57,687 bases of DNA from Halicephalobus mephisto. Taxonomy: Eukaryota; Nematoda; Chromadorea; Rhabditida; Panagrolaimidae. The stretch lies in contig SWDT01000793.1 in NCBI GenBank assembly GCA_009193035.1, positions 1 through 57,687 of the forward strand, read 5' to 3'. Position 1 is the first letter of the stretch, and each line of letters opens with the position of its first letter. Position numbers and translations under genes: made by a program. Shown piece after piece: positions 1 through 12,029 of this stretch. The notes beneath the pieces are model-generated. The model worked only from the letters and a program-made list of their open reading frames with translations. It did no database searches and was not told the origin of the DNA.

Positions 1-29
1 CTTCAATTGGACATCGAAAAATTAAAATT

Positions 30-560
30 TAAAAAAATATTGGTCTCGTTATAATAATGTTTAAAAAAATCTTAGGCACTTTATTTTCAAAATTAAATAA
101 TTATTCGTGACAGGACCATTACTCAAAAAAATTTTTATAATTTAAAAAAAAAAAAAAAAAAAACCCGGTCTCTCATGAATGTATTTACTAAACCAGTAAC
201 CAAGTTAAAAAAAATTAAATAATATTCGTGACGGGACCACTACTCAAAAATTTTATAATCTTTAAAAAAATAAAAAAAACCCGGTCTTTCTTACAAATGA
301 TACTTACTAAACCAGTAACTAAGTTTAAAAAAATTAAAAATATTCGTGACGGGACCACTACCCAAAATTTTTTATAATTTTAAAAAAAATAAAAAAAACC
401 GGTCTTCTCACGAATGATACTTACTAAACCAGTAACCAAGTTAAAAAAATTAAATAATATTCGTGACGGGACCACTACTCAAAAATTTTTATAATTTTTA
501 AAAAAATAAAAAAAACCCGGTCTTCTCATGAATAGTAATTACTAAACCAGAACCAAGTTG
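30..560. repeat. Tandem array, ~118 bp unit, about 4 copies
   Basis: Successive copies share a core resembling TCGTGACGGGACCACTACT followed by an A/T run, AAACCCGGTCT and ACTAAACCAGTAACCAAG. The core GGGACC recurs at about 113, 233, 351 and 468. No gene is seen here. Confidence 0.8.
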
Positions 561-879
561 CAGAAAAACAGATTAAACATTATTCACAACAGGCGACTAC
601 TTGAAATATGTTTTTATTGAAATGAAAAGTAAAGTGAAATAATTATTCAAAAAACTTTGGTCTCGTAACGAATACTACTTAAAAGGTCAAGTATTAAGCT
701 CATGATCGGAAAACAAATTAACTTTGTCGTAAGAAGTCAATTTTAAATGTATCTTGAAAAAAAAAAAATAATTATTAAAATTTTTGGTCTCAAACGATCA
801 ATTTTTATTTTTTAATTATTTATAAAAACAAAGTTGTCAAATACTGGTCCTGAAACGAATAACATTTAAAAAATTAATA

Positions 880-1290
880 ATTAAATTACTAGTCGGAAAA
901 ATCACCAAAAATTTTCGCGTTGGGACCATTACTTAAAATCTTAAAAATTTAAAATTTGAAAATTTCTTAATAAAAATCCCCGGTCCCGTCGCGAATACTT
1001 TCAAAAATCTTTAATAAAGTTACTATTCGGAAAAAGTATTAAGAATCTTTCGTGCTGGGACTATTACTTAAAAATCTTTAAAAATTTAAAATTAAAAAAT
1101 TTCATAATTAAAAATCCCCCGGTCCTGTCGCAAATATTTTTGAAAATCTTTAATAAAGTTACTATTCGGAAAAAGTATTAAGAATCTTTCGTGCTGGACC
1201 GTTACTTAAAAATTAAAAATTTCATAATTAAAAATCCCCGGTCCCGTCGCGAATACTTTGAAAATCTTTAACAAAGCTACTAGTCAAAAA
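880..1290. repeat. Tandem array, ~120 bp unit, about 3 copies
   Basis: Units contain GGTCCCGTCGCGAATA, then AAAGTTACTATTCGGAAAAA and TTTCGTGCTGGGAC. It is a diverged relative of the array at the window start, sharing only the GGTCC/GGACC core. Confidence 0.75.
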
Positions 1291-1460
1291 TTAATCAAGA
1301 ATTTTTCACATCAAGACCAAAATTTAAAATCTGTCCACAGAGAATAGAGATCAAAAGACATGCCGAAAAAAATTTCGGTCCTGCAGCGAAAAATATTTGT
1401 TTATTTTTCGACCAGAAGCTTATTGGTTCTTTAATCACCCAACTAAGGATGTATTTTTTC

Positions 1461-2094
1461 GGTCTTGAATGGAATCTGGAAACCAATGGACGAACAAAAA
1501 GGAAAAATTGGCTGCCATTTGTTTTCTCGAATTTGGCTCCGATTAAAGGATATCGGATCTCCTTCAAGAAACGGTTAATGGTGTCATCAAAACAAGAAAC
1601 AAACGTCGAGAAAAATTTAAAAATAAAAAGTTTAAAAAATTATAAAAAATAAAAAGTTTTAAAAAAAAATATATAAAATTTAAAAGTTAAAAAAATCTTA
1701 AAAATAAAAGTTAAATAATATATATATAAAATTTAAAAAATATAAAGTTTTAAAAAATTATATATAAAATTTAAAATTAAAGAAATCTTAAAAGTAAAAA
1801 ATTAAAAATATATATAAAATTTAAAATATAAAAAATCTTAAAAAAAAAAGTTTAAAAAATATAAAAAATTTTTTAAAATCTAAAAAATAAAAATTTTAAA
1901 AAAGTAAAATTTAAGAATTTTTAAAAATAAAGAAAAATTTAAAAATTTGAAAAAAAAAAGTTAAAAATAAAACAAGAAGCAAAACTGTAATTATTGGATA
2001 TCTCAATACGGACGACGTCAAACATGATTCACTTCAAAAATGGATAAAAAGTAATTTCGCCTTTCCTAAAGTGGAAATAAAAATTTTAAAATAG
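1461..2094 (+). pseudogene. Possible two-exon gene fragment in AT-rich DNA
   Basis: Two islands of normal codon composition stand out. The first runs from the ATG at 1469 to about 1615 and is interrupted in frame by TAA at 1544-1546. The second, about 1972-2094, reads TVIIGYLNTDDVKHDSLQKW and ends in TAG. They are separated by about 350 bp of A/T low-complexity sequence that could be an intron. No family is recognised with confidence. The spacing of hydrophobic and acidic residues is loosely like the GT54 (MGAT4) glycosyltransferase core, but that is only a guess. It could be a decayed gene or chance. Confidence 0.25.
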
Positions 2095-3640
2095 ATTCAG
2101 TAAGAATTACACTATTTAAAAGTAAAAAAATTTTTGTTACAAAATAACTTAAATACATTTTTCAAAGTTTTTATTAAAAAAATTAATTTTTTTAGAAATT
2201 TTAAAAATAAAAAAATTAATTTTTTTCAAAATTTTTAAAATTTAAAAATTAATTTTTTTAGAAATTTTAAAAAATAATAAATTTATAAGAAATTTAAAAA
2301 AATTTTTAAAAATAAAAAAATTAATTTTTTAGAAATTCTCAAAATTTAAAAATTAAATTTTTTCAAAATTTTTAAATAATTAATATTTATAAAAATCTTA
2401 AAAAATTTTTTAAAATAAAAAAATTAATTTTTTTTAAATTTTTCAGAAATAAAAAATTAATTTTTTACAAAGTAACTTAAAAGTAGTTTTTAAAATTTTA
2501 TTTTTGAAAAATTAAAAATTAATTTAAAAAAAATAATTTCAATAAAATTTTTATTTAAAGTTTTTTAAAAATTAAAAATAATTTTGACACTAATTTTATG
2601 AAAATATTAGAATTTTTATTTTTAGATATCGATTTTTAAATTGCATTATTTAAAAATTGAAAATAATTTTTTTACAAAATTATCTCGACATGAATTAAAT
2701 AATTTTTTAAAGAAATTTTCGACATTTTCATTTTTAGATATTGATTATTAAATTACTTTTTAAAAAATTAGAAATGTTTATTTCACAAAATAGTCCCAAC
2801 GCGAATTTTTAATTAAAAAATTTTAAAAAAAAAGTAAAAAAAAAATAAAAAAAAAATTAAAAATTTAAAAAAAAGTAAAAAAAATTGAAAATTTTAAATT
2901 AAAATAATTATAAAAAAATTGTAAATTTCTAAATTAAAAAGTCAAAAATTTTTAATTTTTTAAATTTAAAAAAGTCAAAAATTTTTAAATTAAAATAATT
3001 TATAAAAAAATTGTAAATTTCTAAATTAAAAAAGTCAAAAATTTTTAATTTTTTTAATTTTAAAAAGTCAAAAATTTTTAATTTAAAAAAAAAGTTCGAA
3101 AATTTTTAACTTTTTATTGAATTTCAAAATTATATTATTTTTGAATTAAAAAATTTTTTATTAAATCAGAAAATTTTTTTCCAGACTGAAGGAAATTCAA
3201 ACCCAAGACAAAGTTATAAATGTTGCATGAGCCTTAATTTCGTCTTGAGATTTATAATTTTTTAAAAATGAAATTAGAAAATTTTTCGATTTTAAAAACA
3301 TTAAAAAATTAAAATTTTGGATTTTTATAAATTAAAAAATTTTGAAATTTTATGAATTAAAAAAATTTTAAATTTTGGATTTTTAGAAATTAAAAAAATT
3401 TTATTTTTGAATTTTTATGAATTAAAGAACTTTAAAATTTGGATTTTTATAAATTAAAAAATTTTGAAATTTTATGAATTAAAAAAATCTTAAATTTTGG
3501 ATTTTTAGAAATTAAAAAAATTTTATTTTTGAATTTTTATGAATTAAAAACTGAAAAATTTCGAATTTTTATGAATTAAAAAAATTTTAATTTTGAATTT
3601 TTATGAATTAAAAACTGAAAAATTTTGAATCAGTATTTTC
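2095..3640. other. AT-rich low-complexity DNA
   Basis: Almost only A/T homopolymer-rich sequence. From 3290 to 3640 it resolves into a loose tandem repeat of about 60 bp (GGATTTTTATAAATTAAAAA and variants). A short exon-like piece follows a TTTTTTTCCAG at about 3181-3191 and ends at a TGA near 3232. No gene can be supported. Confidence 0.6.
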
Positions 3641-3784
3641 AGTGGTTATTTCGAAATCCAGTTTTTCTTCGACTTGAGAGAAATTAATTTTTAATCATAT
3701 TGAGGAAGATTAAAGCACGAACTCCAAATGACTAATGTCCGAAATCAGAATCTAAGGTTTCATTAAAACAAAAAATGCACTTTT

Positions 3785-4500
3785 CAGAAGCCGTTTGGTC
3801 CTGAGCGGAAAATATCTATGACTAAATATTTCTAATTTCCACTCAGGACAAAATGAAAGATCCTCGAAAATTATATTTTTAGTCTCGAGCGGAAACTTTA
3901 TATATAACTAAATATTTTTAATTTCCACTCAGGACCAAATGAAAGATCCTCGAAAATTATATTTTTAGTCTCGAGCGGAAAATATCTATGACTAAATATT
4001 TTTAATTTCCACTCAGGACCAAATGAAAAATCTTCGAAAATTATATTTTTAGTCTCGAGCGGAAACTTTATATATGACTAAATATTTTAAATTTCCACTC
4101 AGGACAAAATGAAAGATCTTCGAAAATCATATTTTTAGTCTCGAATGGAAACTTTATATATGATTAAATATTTTTAATTTCCACTCAGGACCAAACGAGA
4201 AGCCTTTAAAAAATAATTCTTGATGACCCTGGGTGGAAGCCTTGTATATAACTATATACGTTTAACTTTTACTCAGAACCCAATAAAAATTGTGTTTTTA
4301 TCTGGTCTTAAGTGGAAACCTTACATATGACTAAATATTTTTAATTTCCACTCAGGACCAAACGAGAGATCTTTTAAAAAAATTCTTTATAATCATAAGT
4401 AGAAATTTTATACAAAACTATATATGTCTAATTTCCACTCGGGACCAGGTAAAAATACTAAAAAATTTTGTTTTTTATGGTCTTGAGTGGAAAGTTTACA
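3785..4500. repeat. Tandem array, ~88 bp unit, about 8 copies
   Basis: Copies alternate TTTCCACTCAGGACCAAATG and TAGTCTCGAGCGGAAA with a TATGACTAAATATTTTTAAT spacer. The later copies (after 4190) are more diverged. Confidence 0.85.
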
Positions 4501-5125
4501 TATAACTACATATATTTAATTTTGAAAATAAAAAATAAAATAATTTTAAAATTTAAAAATTAAATAATTTTGAAAATTTAAATTTAAATATTTTTAAAAT
4601 TTAAATTTAAATATTTTTTTTCGTAAATGTGATAAATAATTTTTTAAAGAACTTTATTGGAAACTGCTTTGTCGTTTCTCCGTCTCAAATTCGGAAATTA
4701 AGGGTACAAACTCCGAGAATATGGCATAAATTAATTATTATCAGCTGCAACTAAAAACATACTCGAGTCGAAATTCACCATTTCCCCCAGAAAATTTTCG
4801 TTTTAATTGCAAACTTCGGTCAAAATCATATTATTAAAAAATAAAAATATTTAAAACAAAATCATTATTAAAAAAATAAAAATATTTTTAAAAAATCATT
4901 ATTAAAAACTAAAAATATTTAAATAAAATCATTATTAAAAAAAAATAAAAATATTTAAAACAAAATCATATTATTAAAAAATAAAAATATTTTTAAAAAA
5001 TCATTATTAAAAAACTAAAAATATTTTTAAAAAATCATTATTAAAAAATGAAAATATTTAAAACAAAATCATTATTAAAAAAATAAAAATATTTTAAAAA
5101 TTCAAAAAATTATCTTATTATCAAT
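4501..5125. other. AT-rich DNA with a short unique patch
   Basis: 4640-4810 is a non-repetitive patch with short open frames on the + strand but no supportable gene. 4820-5100 is a simple repeat of about 50 bp (ATCATTATTAAAAAATAAAA). Confidence 0.5.
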
Positions 5126-5129
5126 TTTC

Positions 5130-5580
5130 AGAATTTTCCACTTGGGACCAGAAATATAAAATTTTATGTTGAAATAATTCAAAAAAATCCTAAAAATGTA
5201 TAATAATTAATTTTAAAAACATTTATAAATAAAAATTCTAATAAAATTATCTCACCACGAATTTTTAGAATTTTCCACTCAGGACCAAAAGTATAAAATT
5301 TTATGTTGAAATAATTTAAAAAAATCCTAAAAATGTATAATAATTAATTTTAGAAACATTTTTTATAAAAATTTCAATAAAATTATCCCACCACGAATTT
5401 TCGGAATTTTCCACTTGGGACCGGAAGTATAGAATATTATATTAAAATAATTCAAAAAAATTCTAAAAATGTATAATAATTAATTTTAGAAACATTTTTT
5501 ATAAAAATTCCAATAAAATTATCCCACCAAGAATTTTTAGAATTTTCCACTTGGGACCGGAAGTATAGAATATTATATTT
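5130..5580. repeat. Tandem array, ~128 bp unit, about 4 copies
   Basis: Each copy has GAATTTTCCACTTGGGACC, then AAAATGTATAATAATTAATT and ATTATCCCACCACGAATTTT. The GGGACC and CACGAA parts match the motif found across the window. Confidence 0.85.
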
Positions 5581-5589
5581 TTGCGTTTC

Positions 5590-5985
5590 GAAAAACTTTA
5601 AAAATGTTCCATGAATTCTGACAAATTGTGGAATCTTATATGACAGTCTGTAATGTGATCCATAGACCGTAAGCAAAGAAGCTATTCGAAAACAAAAATG
5701 CTGTCTTCGTTCATGAGGAAATTTCAAAAACCCTCAGGCCAAAAGACAAAGACCAGCCAAATTGAGGCAATAATTTCGGCCTTTTTAGTCATCGAAGCGA
5801 GTCAACGGTCCATTCAAGGCAAAAACGAAATTAGAAAAGCAAACACGAAATCTGCAGCAAGATTTCAGATAATGATATTTTTTGGATTCAGAAGCTCCAG
5901 AATATTCTCCAAAAACATCTGTAAAATGGTCGAATTTAAATTTAATTTTAATTTTCGAACAACAATTAGGTGCGTCAGCTTGGTC
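5590..5985. other. Unique, GC-richer patch without an assignable gene
   Basis: The region has short open frames on both strands, including a + strand stretch reading AVFVHEEISKTLRPKDKDQP near 5690-5755 and a frame from the ATG at 5698. No splice model or family could be supported. It may be part of the same possible gene remnant as the islands at 1.5-2.1 kb. Confidence 0.3.
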
Positions 5986-6510
5986 AAATGCTGCAAGCAA
6001 AGTGCGGATTTTTTTATTTTTATTTCGAAATCACAAAAGTAAATAAAAATATCACCCAAACTGGCTGAATATTGCAAGCAAAATGCGGATTTTTTTATTT
6101 TTATTTCGAAATTACAAAAGTAAATAAAAATATCACCCAAACTGGCTGAATATTGCAAGCAAAGTGCGATTTTTATTTTTATTTCGAAATCACAAAAGTA
6201 AATAAAAATATCACCCAAACTGCCCGAATATTGCAAGCAAAGTGCGATTTTTATTTTTATTTGGAAATCTTTACAAATATCACCCAAACTGGCTGAATAT
6301 TGCAAGCAAAATGCGGATTTTTTTATTTTAATTTCAAAATTACAAAAGTAAATAAAAATATCACCCAAACTGCCTGAATATTGCAAGCAAACTGCGGATT
6401 TTCATTTTCATTTGGAAATCTTTACAAATGCCACCCAAACTGGCTGAATATTGCAAGCAAAGTGCGGATTTTTTTATTTTTATTTCGAAATCATAAAAGT
6501 AAATAGGAAA
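5985..6510. repeat. Tandem array, ~62-80 bp unit, 7 copies
   Basis: The unit includes AAACTGGCTGAATATTGCAA, GCAAAGTGCGGATTTTTTTA and TTTCGAAATCACAAAAGTAA. Two unit lengths alternate because some copies lack part of the spacer. A 173-codon frame on the minus strand exists only because of this periodicity. Confidence 0.9.
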
Positions 6511-6689
6511 AACGTATGTCACAAAGATAAAATAGTAAACAGGATTATCTAAATATACTAGGAAATCTGTATGACTAGTAACTTAAGAATCATCTTCAGC
6601 TACATGTTTGGCTGGTTTTTACGCTTAATTCAACTTTCGCTAGTTAATGAGGGGATTGATTACGGTCTTCGGAAATTATCGTGGCGGGA

Positions 6690-7240
6690 GTTAATTAGGT
6701 TTTTTATATTTTTAAAATAAAAATTCAATTTTTATTTATTAATAAAAAAACTATTACGATCTTTAAAAATTATCGTGGTGAGAGTTAACTTTAGTTTTTT
6801 TTTATATTTTATAAAAAAATTGAATTTTTACTTATTAATAAAAAAAAAATTATTGATTTTCGGAAATTTTCGTGGTGAGAGTTAATTTTTTTTACATTTT
6901 ATATAAAAATTGAATTTTTATTTATTAATAAAAAAATTATTGATTTTCGGAAATTTTCGTGGTGAGAGTTAATTTTTTTTATATTTTTATATAAAAATTC
7001 AATTTTTATTTATTAATAAAAAAATTATTGATTTTCGGAAATTTTCGTGGTAAGAGTTAACTTTAGTTTTTTTTTATATTTTATATAAAAATTGAATTTT
7101 TATTTATTAATAAAAAAATTATTGATTTTCGGAAATTTTCGTGGTGAGAGTTAACTTTAGTTTTTTTTTATATTTTTAAAATAAAAATTGAATTTTTATT
7201 TATTAATAAAAAAATTATTAGTTTCGAAAAAGGTTCATCG
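6690..7240. repeat. Tandem array, ~110 bp unit, about 5 copies
   Basis: Repeated GATTTTCGGAAATTTTCGTG, GTGAGAGTTAACTTTAGTTT and TTGAATTTTTATTTATTAAT blocks. Copies are 85-95% alike by eye. Confidence 0.85.
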
Positions 7241-7429
7241 TGGAATTTTATTTTTATTTTTTTCCACAAAAATTTAAACATCATCGGTCAGTAAGAATTT
7301 TTTTGTTTTCAAAGATTTTCACAGCAGGAGTTTATTCAAAAAGATTTTTTGGACATAGTTCAAAATTCATTGATCAAAAACAATTTTCTACAATTGTCAG
7401 AAATTTTCGTGATAAAAATTGATTTTAAT

Positions 7430-9010
7430 TTTAAATTATTTTTATATGAAATTCATCTTGGGTCCTAAGACGAAAAAATTGGAATATTTTAAAAAATTCA
7501 CGATTAAAGTTAACTTTAATTTTAAACTATTTATATATGAAATTCATCTTGGGTCCTAAGACGAAAAAATTAGAACATTTTTAGAAACTTTCGTGATACA
7601 AATGGACTTTAATTTTAAACTACTTTTATACAAAATTCATTTTGGGTCCTAAGACGAAAAAATTATAATATTTTTAGAAACTTTCGAGGTGAGAATTGAC
7701 TTAACTTTTTGCTTAGAATATTTTACATTGATTTCCGGTCGCATCTCGAAACGAAAGAGCTTATCATAATTTTCGAAAACTTCCGTGTCGGGAATTAGCT
7801 TTACTTTTCTCAGAATATTTTCCACTAATTTCCGTTTTTGTCTTAAAACGAAAAAAGTTTAATAATTTTTAGGAATTTTCGTTGTAAAAATTGATTTAAT
7901 TTTTTAAAATTATTTTTTACAAAAAATCCAACATTTACTTAAAAATAAATAAACTCGATAATTTTCAAAAATTTCCATGGCGAAAATTAGCTTTACTTCC
8001 TTCTCAAAAATTTTTACACTAATTTCCACTTTCATCCTGGGACGAAAAAGCTAATGGTTTTTAGACACTTTCGCGTCAGGAATAAATTCTAATTTTTAAA
8101 TATCTTTAACTTAAAATTTAAAAACAAATATATCGAATAAATTTCAAAATTTTCATGTTGAGAAAGAATTCTAATTTTTAAATATCTTTAACTTAAAATA
8201 TAAAAATAAATATATCAAATAAATTCTAATTTTTAAATATTTTTAACTTAAAATTTAAAAATAAATATATCAAATAAATTCAAAAATTTTCGAGTTAAAA
8301 TTTAATTTAATTTTTAAAATATCCTAAATTTAAAATTCACAAAAATTTAAAAACAAATATATCGAATAAATTCAAAATTTTCGTGTCAGGAGTTAATTTC
8401 ATTTTTAAAATTATCTTTAATTTAAAATTCACAAAAATTTAAAAACAAATATATCCAATAAATTTCGAAATTTTCGTGTTAAAAATTAATTTCATTTTCA
8501 AAATTATCTTTCACTTCAAATTATTTTAAACCTAAAATTCACAAAAATTAAAAAATAAATATATTCAATAAATTTTTATTTTAAAAATTATTTTCAATGT
8601 AAAATTTAAAAATATATTTAATTTCAAAATTTTTGTTTTAAAAATTATTTTAAATTTTAAAATATATTCAATTTTAAAATTTTTATTTTAAAAATTATTT
8701 TTTTTTGAAATATTTTAAGCCTAAAATTTAAAAATAAATATATTTAATTTCAAAATTTTTGTTTTAAAAATAATTTTTTTTAAATATTTTAAGTTTAAAA
8801 TTAAAAAATAAATATATTCAATTTTAAAATTTTTATTTTAAAAATAATTTTTTTAAAATATTTTAAGCCTAAAATTAAAAAATATATTTAATTTCAAAAT
8901 TTTTATTTTAAAAGTTATTTTTTTTAAATATTTTAAGCCTAAAATTAAAAAATAAATATATTCAATTTTAAAATTTTTGTTTTTTTTAAATATTTTACAC
9001 TTATTTCTAC
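7430..9010. repeat. Degenerate tandem repeats
   Basis: 7430-7700 has three copies of a roughly 110 bp unit with AAATTCATCTTGGGTCCTAA. 7700-8060 has looser copies. 8080-9000 has repeats of ATTTAAAAATAAATATATC and AATTTCAAAATTTTTGTTTT. No coding sequence is seen. Confidence 0.7.
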
Positions 9011-9139
9011 TTTAACCGTTAAACTACTAAGGACTTGTGGTCATCAAGGGCTTCGTGGCGGGAGTTGCCATTCAGGAAGACAAAAATTAAAAAATAAAAA
9101 CCAAAAAATAAATATTTAACATATTTAAGATAATTTTCC

Positions 9140-9555
9140 GGAAGATTACTTTGGACAAAAAAGATGTTCTTTTTAGTTTTGCCAAAAATCCAAGGTTCTC
9201 TTCCATTTTCGAACTCACGGGTTTCCTCCAAAGACTCATTCAAGCATATCCCAGCACTGCCAAAGCTTCCCTTGGCGTCATTACTTTGGACCTGAAAGAA
9301 AAAACGCCTCAGGCAAGAGAAACTTGTGTGTACATCGAGAAGCCGAGTACCATCTAGATGTCCTTGGTTTTTTTCACGCAGAGACGCACATTGTCGAAAA
9401 AAAGCTTCTTCAACACTAGATCGATTTTGCCGTCGGCAGAGAACTGGCTCTCTTGCTTTCGAGTCCACTTGACGCCTAGTTCGAAAAACACTTTTTTATC
9501 GAAAATTTCAAGTGGCAATTTGTCAATTAATGAAAGAATTATCGTTTACTAAGTC
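9140..9555. pseudogene. GC-richer island, possible decayed coding sequence
   Basis: This 400 bp island is clearly richer in G+C than its surroundings and has long open frames on both strands. On the + strand, 9151-9552 is open except for one TAG at 9355. On the minus strand, a frame ending at the TAG around 9357 has protein-like content (for example FELGVKWTRKQESQFSADGK). The strand could not be settled and no family was recognised. A gene fragment or an old insertion are both possible. Confidence 0.3.
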
Positions 9556-9639
9556 TCCTCGATCAAAGTACAAAATCAAAAAACATCATTCAGAATAATA
9601 TTGCAGAAATTAAAAATGAAAATTGTTGCAAAATTTTTC

Positions 9640-10303
9640 GAAACGAAATTCTAAAATTTTCTAGAAATTTCGAAATGTCAGTTTTCGTTGAATTTTTGAA
9701 ATTTTATAAAATTATAAATTTTTGTGAAATTTTAGAAAGTTTCAGAATCTTACGGTAGATTTCATAAAGTTCTCAGATTACAGAAATGGATGTTAACTTC
9801 TGGGGAATTTTAGAAAGTTTTAGAATTTTACAGTAGATCCTATGAAGTTTTGAGATTACAGAAATGCTCGTTAACTTCTGCAGAATTTTAGAAAGTTTTA
9901 GAATCTTACAGTAAATTTCATAAAGTTTTGAGATTACAGAAATGCTTATTAGCTTCTGGAGGATTTTAGAAAGCTTCAGAATCCTACAGTAGACTCTATG
10001 AAGTTCTCAGATTACAGAAATGCTTATTAGCTTCTGGAGGATTTTAGAAAGCTTCAGAATCCTACAGTAGACTCTATGAAGTTCTATGAACTCATAGAAG
10101 TTCCTACTAATTTCTAGAAAATTCTAGAGTTTTAGAAAATTTCACTAGCTTCTATGAGATTACAGTTTTAGAATGATAATAATTTCTTTAAAATTCTATG
10201 AAATTACAAAAGTTTCTATTTGCTTCTACAGAATTCTAGAAAGTTTTAAAACTCTCCATAAGACTGAAAAACATCAGAAGCTTTTATAAGATCATTGGAG
10301 ATC
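9640..10303. repeat. TTCTAGAA-rich degenerate repeats
   Basis: Repeats of about 110 bp containing GAATTTTAGAAAGTTTTAGA, ATCTTACAGTAGATTTCATA and AAGTTCTCAGATTACAGAAA. They are rich in inverted GAA/TTC units. Confidence 0.7.
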
Positions 10304-11183
10304 CTACAAAAAATGAATACATGGTATATAAAGTGTAAATACAGTAAAACAACCCTGATGCATCAAGTACATTATATTCAATGTATTGATACATCAAGTG
10401 TCATATTGATGGATTGTATATAGTATATAAATAAATTAAAATAGTTTGGATGTATGAAATATATTATATTGAATATATAGGTGTATTAAATTGACATCAG
10501 TGTGTTGTATTTAATGTATCTGTATAATAAAACAAATCTGATGTATTAGATGCATCATATTCAATGTATGGATATATTTAATACATTATCAGTGTGTTGT
10601 ATTTAATGCATAGATAAACTAAACAAGTTTTTATGTATTTTATGCTTGATATTCAATGTATAGATATATTTAATACATTATCGGCTTATCATATATAATG
10701 TATCTATATAATAAAACGAATCTGATGTATTGGATGCTTGATATTCAATGTATGGATATATTTAATACATTATCAGTGTGTTGTATTTAATTTATAGATA
10801 AACTAAACCAGTTTTTATGTATTAGATGCATTATATTTAATGTATAGATATATTTAATACATTATCGGCTTATCATATATAATGTATCTATATAATAAAA
10901 CGAATCTGATGTATTGGATGCATCATATTCAATGTATGGATATATTTAATACATTATCAGTATGTTGTATTTAATGTATAGATAAACTAAACCAATTTTT
11001 ATGTATTAGATGCATTATATTCAATGTATGGATATATTAGGTTGATGTTGGTGCATTGGACATAATGTATCCAATACATCAAAGGCATTTTGCTGTACCG
11101 ATATATTAAGTTGATATTGATGGATTTTATATAGTATATTTGATATATGAGAGTCGTTTTGATATGCCCTGTTTTGTGTGTAG
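10304..11183. mobile_element. Satellite-carrying element with inverted ends
   Basis: The left end is CTACAAAAAATGAATACATG and the right end is GCCCTGTTTTGTGTGTAG, related in inverse orientation to the ends of the elements at 17947, 18905 and 57226. The interior is a tandem array of about 100-180 bp built from ATGTATGGATATATTTAATAC-like and GATGTATTGGATGCATTAT-like sub-units. No protein is encoded. Confidence 0.55.
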
Positions 11184-11199
11184 AAATTCCTCTTAAATT

Positions 11200-11645
11200 C
11201 CGAAAGATTTTATGAAATCCCAAAATTCTCTAGAATATTCTTTCGGATTCTAACAAGTTTAGATTTTCCACAAGATTCTAAAAAATTCTAAATTTTAAAA
11301 TACATTCAAATCTTTCAGATTTTTGCAATACTTCGGAATTTTCATGACTTCTAAAAACCTCTAGAAATTGATGTAAAGTTCTTTATAGCTTTAGAAGTTG
11401 ATGTAAGATTTCTAAAAAACCTCCAGAAGTTGATATAAGATTCTTGATAACTCTAAAAACTACCATAAAACTTGTAAAAAACCTCCAGAAATTGATGTAA
11501 GGTTCTTGATAATTCCAAAAACCATCATAAAACTTCTAAAAACCTCCATAAGTTGATGTAAAGTTCTTGATAACTCCAAAAACTACTATAAAACTTCTAA
11601 AAAAACTCCAGAAATTACCATACAACTCTTGATAACTTCATTCTG
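11200..11645. repeat. Tandem repeats, ~60 bp unit
   Basis: Copies of AACCTCCAGAAGTTGATGTA and AAGTTCTTGATAACTCCAAA with moderate divergence. Confidence 0.7.
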
Positions 11646-11669
11646 AAGTTAACGATCCTAAGGGTTTGA

Positions 11670-11999
11670 ATGGAACTTTGGTTGTGTGACATATATGATG
11701 CTCTATTACACTTGCCCAAAGGGGAAATTGGATTTCCGGTGGTCCGCTTTCCTCAATTTTTGGAAAAGAGAAAATTCAACAATGATAATGCTGGAAACCT
11801 CATTGCAGTCCGACCATTGTCGTTGGAAGAGCTGGAACCGAAAGTTGTCGAAAATGCTGCCCTTGGGGATCAGACACGAGTCTCAAAAAAGAACAATGTC
11901 AGTCAGACTTGCCAGATTGAATGGATCCCGATTCTGAATCCATCATGGAGAAAAAGATGGATCCACTTTGGGGGTGTTGTCAAGAGCCAAATTTCATAA
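11670..11999 (+). CDS. Possible small or partial ORF, unknown function (109 aa)
   Basis: A 110-codon frame from the ATG at 11670 to the TAA at 11997-11999. It is directly preceded by an in-frame TGA, so the ATG would be the true start if the frame is used. Its base composition is markedly less AT-rich than the flanking repeats and codon choice looks like that of the real genes in the window. Visible segments include LHLPKGEIGFPVVRFPQFL and PLSLEELEPKVVENAALGDQ. There is no signal peptide, membrane segment or recognised domain. It could be a small gene, an exon of a larger one or a transposon relic. No splice sites or poly(A) signal support it. Confidence 0.25.
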   Translation: MELWLCDIYDALLHLPKGEIGFPVVRFPQFLEKRKFNNDNAGNLIAVRPLSLEELEPKVVENAALGDQTRVSKKNNVSQTCQIEWIPILNPSWRKRWIHFGGVVKSQIS

Positions 12000-12029
12000 T
12001 TTTTCTAAAATTTTTAAAAATATAAAAAA

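Noticed and set aside
5865..6386. 173-codon minus-strand frame with repeated LGDIFIYFC segments
   Set aside because: It is the translation of a tandem array; unit length and sequence explain it fully, and no signal for expression is present.
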